From contig JALWOO010000420.1 of NCBI GenBank assembly GCA_027083485.1, positions 1-5,487 on the forward strand: DNA of 5,487 bases, read 5' to 3'. This document shows positions 1 to 5,487 of this stretch, piece after piece. Origin of the DNA: Amylibacter sp. GTDB lineage: Bacteria > Pseudomonadota > Alphaproteobacteria > Rhodobacterales > Rhodobacteraceae. The notes under the pieces are model-generated. The model was given only the letters and a program-made list of their open reading frames with translations, was not told the DNA's origin and made no database searches. Within the stretch, counting starts at the first letter, position 1; every line of letters begins with the position of its first letter. The position numbers and the translations under genes are program-made.

Positions 1-1
1 A

Positions 2-781
2 CCCGGTGGTGCCAGCAAGGAATGTGTGGCGCAAGGGCTGGCCAATACAGTAACCGGCTTTTTCGGCGGCATGGGCGGTTGTGCGATGATCGGGCAATCC
101 ATGATCAACGTGAATTCCGGCGGGCGCACACGCATTTCCGGCATTTCTGCGGCGCTGTTTTTGTTGACCTTTATCCTTGCCGGATCATCCGTTATCGAAT
201 TGATCCCCTTGGCCGCGCTGGTCGGGGTGATGTTCATGGTGGTGATTGGCACATTCGCCTGGCAGAGCTTCAAAATCCTGCGCATCGTGCCTTTGTCCGA
301 TGCTTTGGTGATTGTGCTTGTAACCGCCGTCACAGTTTACGAGGACCTTGCCACGGCGGTTGTGGTCGGCGTGATCGTATCCGCGCTGGTTTATGCCTGG
401 AACGCCGCGTCGCAAATCCATGTGAAGGAGCACCCCTCGCAAACACAGGCCGGCGCGCTGGTTTATGAAATCGAAGGGCCGCTGTTCTTTGGCTCTGCCG
501 GCAGTTTTCAAAAGCTGTTTAATCCAGAAGACGGTCCCGACCACGTGATCCTCGACTTTGCCAAATCCCGCGTGGTGGACCAATCCGCACTACAAGCCAT
601 CGAGGCTGTAGCCGATAAATACCTCAAGGCTGGCAAACGCCTGCAACTGCGCCACCTAAGCCCTGATTGCCATCAGTTACTGGCCAAAGCCGGACAGTTG
701 ATGATTGATCAGGACGATGATCCCGAATACCATCTGGCCGTAGATTATGACGTTCAGACCGGCCGTTTGGGCGGGCATTAA
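2..781 (+). CDS. SulP-family inorganic anion transporter, C-terminal part with STAS domain (5' end outside window)
   Basis: The reading frame is already open at base 2 and ends with TAA at 779-781, giving 259 visible residues; the start codon lies upstream of the window, so the GTG at 26 should not be taken as a start. The first ~45 residues carry a hallmark SulP stretch (QGLANTVTGFFGGMGG, then a GQSMINVNSGGRTR run). Strongly hydrophobic segments follow (around visible residues 48-85 and 100-130), fitting the last membrane helices. From about residue 150 to the end there is a soluble STAS domain with the EIEGPLFFGSAGSF strand and the ILDFAKSRVVDQSAL loop, typical of SulP C-termini. Family members are inner-membrane carriers or channels for sulfate, bicarbonate or dicarboxylates; the substrate cannot be told from this part. 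The gene converges on the dehydrogenase gene, with only 21 bases between their stop codons. Family assignment is firm; substrate is unknown. Confidence 0.93.
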   Translation, partial: PGGASKECVAQGLANTVTGFFGGMGGCAMIGQSMINVNSGGRTRISGISAALFLLTFILAGSSVIELIPLAALVGVMFMVVIGTFAWQSFKILRIVPLSDALVIVLVTAVTVYEDLATAVVVGVIVSALVYAWNAASQIHVKEHPSQTQAGALVYEIEGPLFFGSAGSFQKLFNPEDGPDHVILDFAKSRVVDQSALQAIEAVADKYLKAGKRLQLRHLSPDCHQLLAKAGQLMIDQDDDPEYHLAVDYDVQTGRLGGH

Positions 782-802
782 AATGCTCTGGCCAGCGGTC
801 GC

Positions 803-1885
803 CTAAAACACGATGACATTGCGACGCGATTTGCCGGCCTTGGTGTCGGCAATCCCTTCGTTGATCTGCTCCAGTGGATAGCGGTTGCTAATCAGCTCAT
901 CCAGCTTGAGCCGCCCAAGCCGGTATTGCGCCACCATCCACGGAATATCCCGCTTCAGCACCGTATCCCCCATCAGCGTGCCACGAATGGATTGGCTGAG
1001 CGCAGACAGGATCACCGGTTCATAGCTGGCTTTGGCACCGGAGGGCGGCATGCCCACCATGATCATTTCTCCGCGCGGGGCCAACATACGCGGCGCGGTT
1101 TCAAACAGCTTGATCGCCCCGACAGTCACAAAAACAAAATCCGCCCCGCGACCACCGGTCAGCTTCCGGATCTGGCGCGCGGCGGTTTTATCGGCCCCGT
1201 CGATTACATCGGTTGCCCCGAATTCCTGTGCCGCCGCCAGTTTTTCCTCTTGCAGGTCCAGCGCAATCACCCGAGCCGCCCCCGCCAGAACCGCACCCTG
1301 AATGGTGTTCAACCCCACGCCACCGGCACCGATCACCACAACATTGTCGCCCGGTTTCACCTTGGCGGTATTGATCACCGCCCCGACTCCGGTAATCACC
1401 CCGCAAGACAGCAGACAGGCCGCATCCTTGGGGATGTCGTCGGGTATTTTCACCACCTGACTTTGATCCACCACCACCTGTTCTGCAAAGGCACCGGTCA
1501 GAAGGCCATGTTCGGCAACCGCCCCGTCCGCCAGCGTGATCGGTGACGCCGCGACCTTGTCATAGCGGTCCTCGCAACTGGCCAGATGACCGGAGGCGCA
1601 GCTTGGGCAATCACCACAAGACCGGATCATCGTTGCCAGCACGCTGTCGCCAACGGTAAACCCCCTCACCCCTTCGCCCAATGCACTGATGGTGCCTGCG
1701 GCTTCGTGACCGTAAACAGCCGGCAAATGCCCGCCCCAGTCGCCATTGATAAAGGAAATGTCAGAATGGCAGATGGCGCAAGCATCCAGTTTCACCTGAA
1801 CCTGCCCCGCCTTTGGCGCATGCAATGCGATATCCTCGATTACCAGATCCGCGCCGAATTCACGGCAAACTGCTGCTTTCATCAT
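803..1885 (-). CDS. Zinc-dependent alcohol dehydrogenase, MDR superfamily
   Basis: A 360-residue medium-chain dehydrogenase/reductase of usual length, cytoplasmic, predicted to interconvert an alcohol and an aldehyde or ketone using NAD(H). The N-terminal GroES-like catalytic domain shows the catalytic zinc ligands Cys39 (ACAICHSD), His60-Glu61 (GHEAAG) and Cys161 (LLSCGVITG). The structural-zinc lobe has four cysteines at 90, 93, 96 and 104. The Rossmann domain follows, with GAGGVG at 186-191 and an Asp at 210 after the second strand, which favours NAD over NADP. The start codon is the ATG at 1885-1883, which overlaps the TGA of the upstream ureohydrolase as ATGA. A second in-frame ATG at 1882-1880 sits at a better distance (7 bases) from the Shine-Dalgarno AAGGA at 1894-1890, so the protein may begin at Met2. 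The overlap implies translational coupling to the ureohydrolase. The true substrate is not known; an aldehyde or alcohol linked to guanidine or polyamine metabolism is an inference from context only. Confidence 0.93.
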   Translation of the reverse strand: MMKAAVCREFGADLVIEDIALHAPKAGQVQVKLDACAICHSDISFINGDWGGHLPAVYGHEAAGTISALGEGVRGFTVGDSVLATMIRSCGDCPSCASGHLASCEDRYDKVAASPITLADGAVAEHGLLTGAFAEQVVVDQSQVVKIPDDIPKDAACLLSCGVITGVGAVINTAKVKPGDNVVVIGAGGVGLNTIQGAVLAGAARVIALDLQEEKLAAAQEFGATDVIDGADKTAARQIRKLTGGRGADFVFVTVGAIKLFETAPRMLAPRGEMIMVGMPPSGAKASYEPVILSALSQSIRGTLMGDTVLKRDIPWMVAQYRLGRLKLDELISNRYPLEQINEGIADTKAGKSRRNVIVF

Positions 1886-2853
1886 CCGTTCCTTTGCTTT
1901 TGGTTATGCGCCCATAGGCACATCAATTCCGTGGCCACATGCGCACCCGCACTTGCCGTCGCCCCTGTGGTGTCATAGGGCGGCGATACCTCGACCACAT
2001 CCATGCCAACCACGTTTATCCCCGCCAAGCCGCGCAACATCGCCACCGCCTGAGCAGAGGTCAGCCCCCCCCAGACCGGCGTTCCCGTCCCCGGCGCATA
2101 GGCCGGATCAAGCGCGTCGATATCAAAGGTCACATAGACAGGATTGTCGCCGAGAACGGTTTTTACCTTATCGACTACCGCTTCCGGCCCGATACGGTGG
2201 ACCTCTGGTGCATCAATTATATTCACACCAAGCATGTCCTCGTTTACCGTGCGAATTCCTACCTGCACCGAGCGTTCCGGCACCACAATGCCATCCTTCA
2301 CAGCCTTGTAAAACATGGTGCCATGGTCGATCCGGTCACGATCATCATCGGCCCATGTGTCCGTATGGGCATCAAATTGCAACAGCGACAGCGGGCCATA
2401 TTTTTCGGCATGGGCCTTCAGGATCGGATAGGTGATATAGTGATCCCCGCCCAGCACCAAGGAGGCAGCACCGGCATCCAGTATCCCCTTGATATGCGCC
2501 TGCAAAGCCGCTGGAAAGGCGCTGATCCGGCCATGATCAAAGGCCACATCACCATAATCGGCGACATTGAATTCCTCAAGCGGGTTCAAATCCCAGCCAT
2601 AGGGCGCATCCGGCGATTGCAAGGCCGAGGCCTCGCGGATGGCGCGCGGACCAAGGCGGGTACCCGGACGGTTCGTCACCGCACAATCGAACGGCACGCC
2701 GGTGACGGCCAGATCAACACCGGTCAGATCCTTGGTGTAGCTGCGACGCAGAAAGCTGGTTACACCGCCATAGGTGGCCTCAAAGGACAGGCCACGAAAG
2801 CCTTTGCGCGTGATTGCCGTGTCGATTTCATTGGCAGCATCTTCCAGAGCCAT
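1882..2853 (-). CDS. speB: Agmatinase-family ureohydrolase (arginase superfamily)
   Basis: A 323-residue cytoplasmic metallohydrolase of the arginase/agmatinase superfamily, which releases urea from guanidino substrates; agmatine to putrescine is the commonest activity of this branch. All binuclear-metal ligands are visible: His138 in GGDH, Asp161, His163 and Asp165 in DAHTD, and Asp244 and Asp246 in DIDALDPA. The HGTMF segment (177-181), the GTGTPVWGGLT loop and Glu288 in VEVSPPYD are also typical. The N-terminal PFD...RPGTRLGPRAIR block (54-73) matches agmatinase-type enzymes. The start at ATG 2853-2851 is supported by the Shine-Dalgarno AAGAGGT at 2865-2859, five bases away. It overlaps the downstream dehydrogenase by 4 bases. 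Related enzymes act on guanidinobutyrate, guanidinopropionate or guanidine itself, so the symbol speB gives family, not proven substrate. Family is firm; agmatine as substrate is likely but not shown. Confidence 0.9.
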   Translation of the reverse strand: MALEDAANEIDTAITRKGFRGLSFEATYGGVTSFLRRSYTKDLTGVDLAVTGVPFDCAVTNRPGTRLGPRAIREASALQSPDAPYGWDLNPLEEFNVADYGDVAFDHGRISAFPAALQAHIKGILDAGAASLVLGGDHYITYPILKAHAEKYGPLSLLQFDAHTDTWADDDRDRIDHGTMFYKAVKDGIVVPERSVQVGIRTVNEDMLGVNIIDAPEVHRIGPEAVVDKVKTVLGDNPVYVTFDIDALDPAYAPGTGTPVWGGLTSAQAVAMLRGLAGINVVGMDVVEVSPPYDTTGATASAGAHVATELMCLWAHNQKQRNG

Positions 2854-2873
2854 GGCACACCTCTTGTAATTTG

Positions 2874-2902
2874 ATCATATTTTCACAATCAAACAGGTGC
2901 AA
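2874..2902 (-). promoter_or_regulatory. Putative sigma-70-type promoter for the ureohydrolase-dehydrogenase pair
   Basis: Read on the - strand, TATGAT at 2879-2874 matches the -10 consensus at five of six positions. It lies 17 bases downstream of TTGCAC at 2902-2897, a weak -35 with the TTG triplet intact. Transcription would start near 2867, only ~14 bases before the ATG, placing the Shine-Dalgarno sequence close to the 5' end of the mRNA. This is motif reading only; a start elsewhere, or read-through from phoB, is possible. Confidence 0.4.
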
Positions 2903-2912
2903 TGAATTTGCA
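2898..2912. promoter_or_regulatory. Palindrome overlapping the -35 region, possible operator
   Basis: TGCAA (2898-2902), five bases, then TTGCA (2908-2912) form perfect inverted arms over the predicted -35 element of the ureohydrolase promoter. A second pair, TTTGAT (2870-2875) and ATCAAA (2888-2893), brackets the -10 element with a 12-base spacer. Position and symmetry suit a regulator binding site, but the arms are short and no regulator can be named; chance remains a real alternative. Confidence 0.3.
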
Positions 2913-2928
2913 AGGGGAATAGCGCCTG

Positions 2929-3621
2929 CTATCCGCCCAAAGAATACCCGAAACCGCGCACTGTCCGAATCGGGTTGTCCGCCCCTTCGCCAAGCGATTT
3001 TCGCAACCGGCCTACGTGGACATCCACCGTGCGCGTGCCCACATCCGCCGACCGTCCCCAGACACGGTCCAGAAGTTGATCCCGCGACCAGACCCTGCCC
3101 GGCTTCTCGATCAGGGTCAGCAACAAGCGAAATTCGGTCGGACCAAGCTCGACAGGCTTCCCGCCCACCGTCACCCGATGCTGGACAGTATCCACAACAA
3201 GCCCTTCATATTCCAGCCGCTCGGCCACAATCCCCGGGCGCAACCGGCGCAGCACTGCGCGTACCCGCGCAAGCAATTCCTTGATCGAATAGGGCTTCAC
3301 CACGTAGTCATCCGCCCCCGTATCAAGGCCGCGAATGCGGTCGTCCTCTTCACCGCGCGCCGTCAGCATGATAATCGGAATGCTGCGCGTTTGTTTGTCA
3401 TTCTTCAAACTGCGACAAACCTTCAACCCCGACAAATGTGGCAACATCCAGTCCAGTAAAATCAGGTCCGGTGCCTGCTCCTGAACCACCAAAAGCGCCT
3501 CTTCGCCATCTTCTGCACGCAATACCTGATAGCCCTCTGTTTGCAGGTTATAGGCCAGTAATTCCATTTGCGCAGGTTCGTCTTCAACTACCAAAATCAC
3601 CGGATCAGTATTCTTTGTCAT
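2929..3621 (-). CDS. phoB: PhoB-like response regulator, OmpR/PhoB family
   Basis: A 230-residue two-component response regulator with an N-terminal receiver domain (about 7-120) and a C-terminal winged-helix DNA-binding domain (about 132-229). Receiver residues are complete: Glu13-Asp14, phosphoacceptor Asp57 in LILLDWMLP, Thr87 in MLTARGEE and Lys109 in VVKPYS. The effector domain carries GPTEFRLL and RTVDVHVGRLRKSL, which match E. coli PhoB closely, as does the TARGEEDDRIRGL stretch; this supports PhoB over other OmpR-type regulators. PhoB activates phosphate-starvation genes when phosphorylated by PhoR. The frame is open up to an ATG at 3660, but the ATG at 3621 is chosen because a strong GGAGGA lies six bases upstream, the protein then aligns with PhoB from its first strand, and the start overlaps the kinase stop as ATGA. 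The gene is thus co-translated with the kinase. Which phosphate genes it controls here is not visible. Confidence 0.9.
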   Translation of the reverse strand: MTKNTDPVILVVEDEPAQMELLAYNLQTEGYQVLRAEDGEEALLVVQEQAPDLILLDWMLPHLSGLKVCRSLKNDKQTRSIPIIMLTARGEEDDRIRGLDTGADDYVVKPYSIKELLARVRAVLRRLRPGIVAERLEYEGLVVDTVQHRVTVGGKPVELGPTEFRLLLTLIEKPGRVWSRDQLLDRVWGRSADVGTRTVDVHVGRLRKSLGEGADNPIRTVRGFGYSLGG

Positions 3622-4661
3622 GACAATTCCTCCAAATTCGCAACCGGCAACACCACGCAAAATTCACTGCCTACGCCAGGTTCACTGGATATTTCCAACG
3701 TGCCTCGATGACGCATCAGAATGTGTTTGACGATAGCCAGCCCCAAACCTGTTCCCCCTTTGGATCGAGACCGCCCCTTGTCGATACGATAAAACCGTTC
3801 CGTCAGGCGCGTGATATGTTTTGGGGAAATGCCATCGCCTTGATCTGTAACACAGACATGCAAGCCATTCTCTGCCACCCAGGCCCGCACCTTTATAGCT
3901 GTCCCTGCTTGACCGTATTTAGCCGCGTTTTCGATCAGATTGGAAAACACCTGTGTCAGCTCGTCCAGGTCCCCGTGCACCAGCGGCAGCGACTCTTCCA
4001 GTTCCAGCAAAACTGTCGATTTTTCCCGTTCCGTGATCGGTTCAAGCGAGGCAATCACCCTGCGCAAAACCGGCCCGATGGCCACCAGATCATCCGGCGC
4101 AACCCGTTCGGCGGCCTGTAGCTTGGACAAGGACAACAGATCGTCAATCAAACGCGCCATGCGTTGTGCCTCGGTCTCCATCAAGCCCAAAAACCGTTCG
4201 CGCGCATTCGCATCATCCTTGGCCGGCCCCTGCAGGGTCTCGATAAACCCGTATAGCGCCGTCAAAGGAGAGCGTAATTCGTGGCTGACGTTGGCAACAA
4301 AATCGGATCGCATCTGTTCCGCCTCGCGGATATGAGTCACGTCCTCCAGGCTTACAATCGCCTTGGCATCTTCTAGCGGTGCTTCCGGATTCATCCGAAC
4401 CACGGTAACGCTAAACGAGGTCGGAACCACCAGTTGCAATTTTATATCGACACTAACCTGAGTTTTCCCTGCCAGCACCCGATCCACTGCCTTGAGGCAT
4501 TTTTTGGACGAGATAAAATCATCCAGTTTACGCCCGCGCAACCCCACGCCAAACAGCTGCCCCGAAGCCGCATTGCGAAACAGGATCTGGTGATCCCGGT
4601 CCACCATGAACACAGCAACCTTCAGCCCGTTCAAGACCGCTTCAACGCTTGCGTGCATCAT
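3618..4661 (-). CDS. phoR: PhoR-like sensor histidine kinase without membrane segments
   Basis: A 347-residue histidine kinase that should phosphorylate the neighbouring PhoB-like regulator. Residues ~4-110 look like a PAS domain (LKVAVFMVDRDHQILFRNAA opening, VSLEDVTHIREAEQ exit). HisKA follows, with the H-box FVANVSHELRSPLTAL and phospho-acceptor His127. The HATPase domain has the N-box (Asn241 and Asn245 in FSNLIENAAKYG), the DQGDGI G1 box (273-278), ERFYRID F-box and GGTGLGLAIVKHI G2 box (302-314). This order and the H-box are those of PhoR. Unlike E. coli PhoR, no transmembrane helix is visible, so it is probably cytoplasmic. The frame stays open to 5192, but the start at 4661 (or the adjacent ATG at 4658) is chosen because GGAG lies 8 bases upstream, the PAS domain begins at once, and the longer version would run antisense through the exported-protein gene. 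Its stop overlaps the phoB start by 4 bases. Confidence 0.87.
   Translation of the reverse strand: MMHASVEAVLNGLKVAVFMVDRDHQILFRNAASGQLFGVGLRGRKLDDFISSKKCLKAVDRVLAGKTQVSVDIKLQLVVPTSFSVTVVRMNPEAPLEDAKAIVSLEDVTHIREAEQMRSDFVANVSHELRSPLTALYGFIETLQGPAKDDANARERFLGLMETEAQRMARLIDDLLSLSKLQAAERVAPDDLVAIGPVLRRVIASLEPITEREKSTVLLELEESLPLVHGDLDELTQVFSNLIENAAKYGQAGTAIKVRAWVAENGLHVCVTDQGDGISPKHITRLTERFYRIDKGRSRSKGGTGLGLAIVKHILMRHRGTLEISSEPGVGSEFCVVLPVANLEELS
3628..3633 (-). promoter_or_regulatory. Ribosome binding site fixing the phoB start
   Basis: GGAGGA on the - strand, six bases before the ATG at 3621. It lies inside the end of the kinase gene and selects this ATG over the in-frame ATG at 3660, which lies 39 bases further upstream. 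Confidence 0.7.
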
Positions 4662-4669
4662 TTTGTTAT

Positions 4670-4673
4670 CTCC
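4670..4673 (-). promoter_or_regulatory. Ribosome binding site supporting the short phoR start
   Basis: GGAG on the - strand, eight bases before the ATG at 4661 (eleven before the ATG at 4658). The upstream in-frame ATG at 4787-4785 has no comparable Shine-Dalgarno sequence, which favours the shorter, PAS-only kinase. Confidence 0.55.
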
Positions 4674-4879
4674 GGCCCTTAAATTACTGCCTCTGCAGCG
4701 GGAATACGGGCCATTTGTAACAGGTTGATAACGCCCTGCCCAATAAAACAGCCCCAAAGCATCTATTTGCAGAACTGTGATCTTCATCAACAACTTGCAA
4801 TTCGCTGCATAGTATAAAGGCCATGAGGCGGGCCAAAACCGCGATTTTGTCATCATTTTCAAAAACGCCACAATATATC
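4674..4879. other. Divergent intergenic region between phoR and the exported-protein genes
   Basis: About 229 bases separate the phoR start (4661) from the exported-protein start (4891) and must hold the promoters for both directions. It is more AT-rich than the flanking genes, notably at 4795-4818 and 4841-4875. An AT-rich TAGTATAAA at 4810-4818 could be part of a + strand promoter, but no -35 at a normal distance was found. A single TTGTCAT (4848-4854) resembles one half of a Pho box, without a convincing second half. No RNA gene or terminator was recognised. Confidence 0.5.
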
Positions 4880-4890
4880 GGAGAGTTTCT

Positions 4891-5343
4891 ATGAAACAAA
4901 AATATTTCACCATTCTTTGCGCGGCTTTTATGGCCAGTACAGGCCTGATGCTCAGTGCCGGTACTGCTACCGCTGTAGATGGCTGGGTCATGAAATGCCA
5001 AGGCGGCGGCAATATGCAAGCTGTCACCACATGGACAGCTCGCGGAAATATAACCAAGACCGAGGTGTTTTTCACCCACGCCTCCGTGGGATCCAGAACC
5101 CGCCAACCAGCGGCGGGCAGCTGCGCATGGGAAGATCGGGGCATTAACGCCAACGAACCGCGGAAACTGACTTTTATCAGCGGTGGCGGCATTGAAATGC
5201 GCTGCAGTCAAGGCCAATGCGATGCCGTGGCCCGCAATCCGGGTGCCCTGAAACTGCAAACCTATGTACAGGCCGGAGCCCCGTTTTCGGTACTGGTTCA
5301 CAATACTGCTGGAACCTTCCAAATTATGCAGATATTGAACTAA
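4891..5343 (+). CDS. Small exported protein of unknown function, four cysteines in the mature form
   Basis: A 150-residue protein with a clear Sec signal peptide: Lys2 and Lys4, a hydrophobic core to about residue 24, and an ATA|V cleavage site after Ala28. The mature part (~122 residues) should be periplasmic or secreted. It begins with MKCQGGGNM (34-42) and carries Cys36, Cys78 (GSCAWEDRG), Cys105 and Cys110 (RCSQGQC), enough for two disulfide bonds. No family could be assigned, and no catalytic motif, lipobox or C-terminal anchor is seen. The start is supported by GGAGAG at 4880-4885, five bases before the ATG. Twelve bases after its stop begins a second signal-peptide gene whose mature N-terminus shares the M-x-C-x-G-G-x-N-M pattern, so the two look like tandem paralogues in one operon. 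The gene diverges from phoR. It is confidently a real gene; its role is unknown. Confidence 0.85.
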   Translation: MKQKYFTILCAAFMASTGLMLSAGTATAVDGWVMKCQGGGNMQAVTTWTARGNITKTEVFFTHASVGSRTRQPAAGSCAWEDRGINANEPRKLTFISGGGIEMRCSQGQCDAVARNPGALKLQTYVQAGAPFSVLVHNTAGTFQIMQILN

Positions 5344-5355
5344 GGATCTCAAAAA

Positions 5356-5487
5356 ATGACTTTTACAAAACGCATCGCAATCGCTGCCACACTCTTGTTC
5401 GGTCTGGCAACAGGGGTCAACGCACAAACCCCCACCAGCTATCCCATGGTTTGCCACGGCGGACCGAATATGTTCGTCAGCGCCAAG
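5356..5487 (+). CDS. Second small exported protein, paralogue of the upstream gene (3' end outside window)
   Basis: The frame opens at ATG 5356 and is still open at the window end, giving 44 residues. The signal peptide has Lys5-Arg6, a hydrophobic core (about 7-20) and a likely VNA|Q cleavage after Ala23. The mature start reads PMVCHGGPNMF (30-40), matching the upstream protein's MKCQGGGNM at five positions in the pattern M-x-C-x-G-G-x-N-M and at nearly the same distance from the cleavage site. The Shine-Dalgarno AAGGA at 5342-5346 overlaps the previous stop codon and lies nine bases before the ATG, so the two genes are almost certainly co-transcribed. Signal sequences differ clearly, so the duplication is not recent. 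Function is unknown; the remainder of the protein is outside the window. Confidence 0.78.
   Translation, partial: MTFTKRIAIAATLLFGLATGVNAQTPTSYPMVCHGGPNMFVSAK

Noticed and set aside
771..805. Possible shared terminator between the converging transporter and dehydrogenase genes
   Set aside because: The 21-base gap holds only small palindromes (CTGGCCAG at 788-795, GCATT/AATGC around the stop) without a stable stem and T run.
926..1546. Long + strand open frames opposite the dehydrogenase, ureohydrolase and phoB/phoR genes
   Set aside because: Composition (rich in His, Arg, Pro, Gln) and lack of motifs are typical of antisense shadows in GC-rich coding DNA.
2870..2893. FNR-type site suggested by TTGAT and ATCAA
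   Set aside because: The half-sites are 12 bases apart instead of the 4 required for an FNR box.
2919..2932. ATAGC-GCCT-GCTAT hairpin at the end of phoB
   Set aside because: The stem is only 5 bp, overlaps the stop codon and is not followed by a T run, so it is not a convincing intrinsic terminator.
4662..5192. Upstream extension of the kinase frame to an ATG at 5192 (524-residue version)
   Set aside because: It would run antisense through a well-supported signal-peptide gene, adds no recognisable domain or clear transmembrane helix, and a Shine-Dalgarno sequence plus the PAS start favour 4661.
4684..5457. 257-residue frame on the - strand opposite the exported-protein genes
   Set aside because: It covers both signal-peptide genes on the opposite strand and has no coherent domain; it is a shadow of the real coding strand.

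Overview
The window reads as chromosomal DNA of an alphaproteobacterium, most likely of the Roseobacter/Rhodobacterales group. This rests on protein character (SulP transporter, PhoB, agmatinase and MDR dehydrogenase variants), moderately high GC and tight gene packing. The lineage is an inference from sequence feel, not a search. There is no sign of mobile elements, CRISPR, tRNA or rRNA.

Layout: (1) bases 2-781, + strand: the C-terminal half of a SulP-family anion transporter with its cytoplasmic STAS domain; the N-terminal half lies outside the window. (2) Bases 803-4661, - strand: four genes in one direction, transcribed right to left as a PhoR-like histidine kinase, a PhoB-like response regulator, an agmatinase-family ureohydrolase and a zinc-dependent alcohol dehydrogenase. 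Kinase/regulator and ureohydrolase/dehydrogenase are each joined by a 4-base ATGA stop/start overlap. The two pairs are separated by 75 bases that hold a plausible promoter with a palindrome over its -35 region. (3) Bases 4662-4890: a 229-base divergent intergenic region. (4) Bases 4891-5487, + strand: two tandem genes for small exported proteins that share a motif just after the signal peptide. The second runs off the end of the window.

How the genes may work together: the kinase/regulator pair is a complete two-component system of PhoR/PhoB type (phosphate starvation control), but the kinase has no membrane segment and no pst/phoU genes lie between the two. The ureohydrolase/dehydrogenase pair looks like one translationally coupled metabolic unit acting on a guanidino compound (agmatine or a relative) and an alcohol/aldehyde. 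The tandem exported proteins are the least explained part of the window: no known family could be assigned, and their head-to-head position with the kinase gene raises the possibility that they share its control. No overtly new multi-gene defence or mobile system is visible; most of the window is ordinary core-type gene content.
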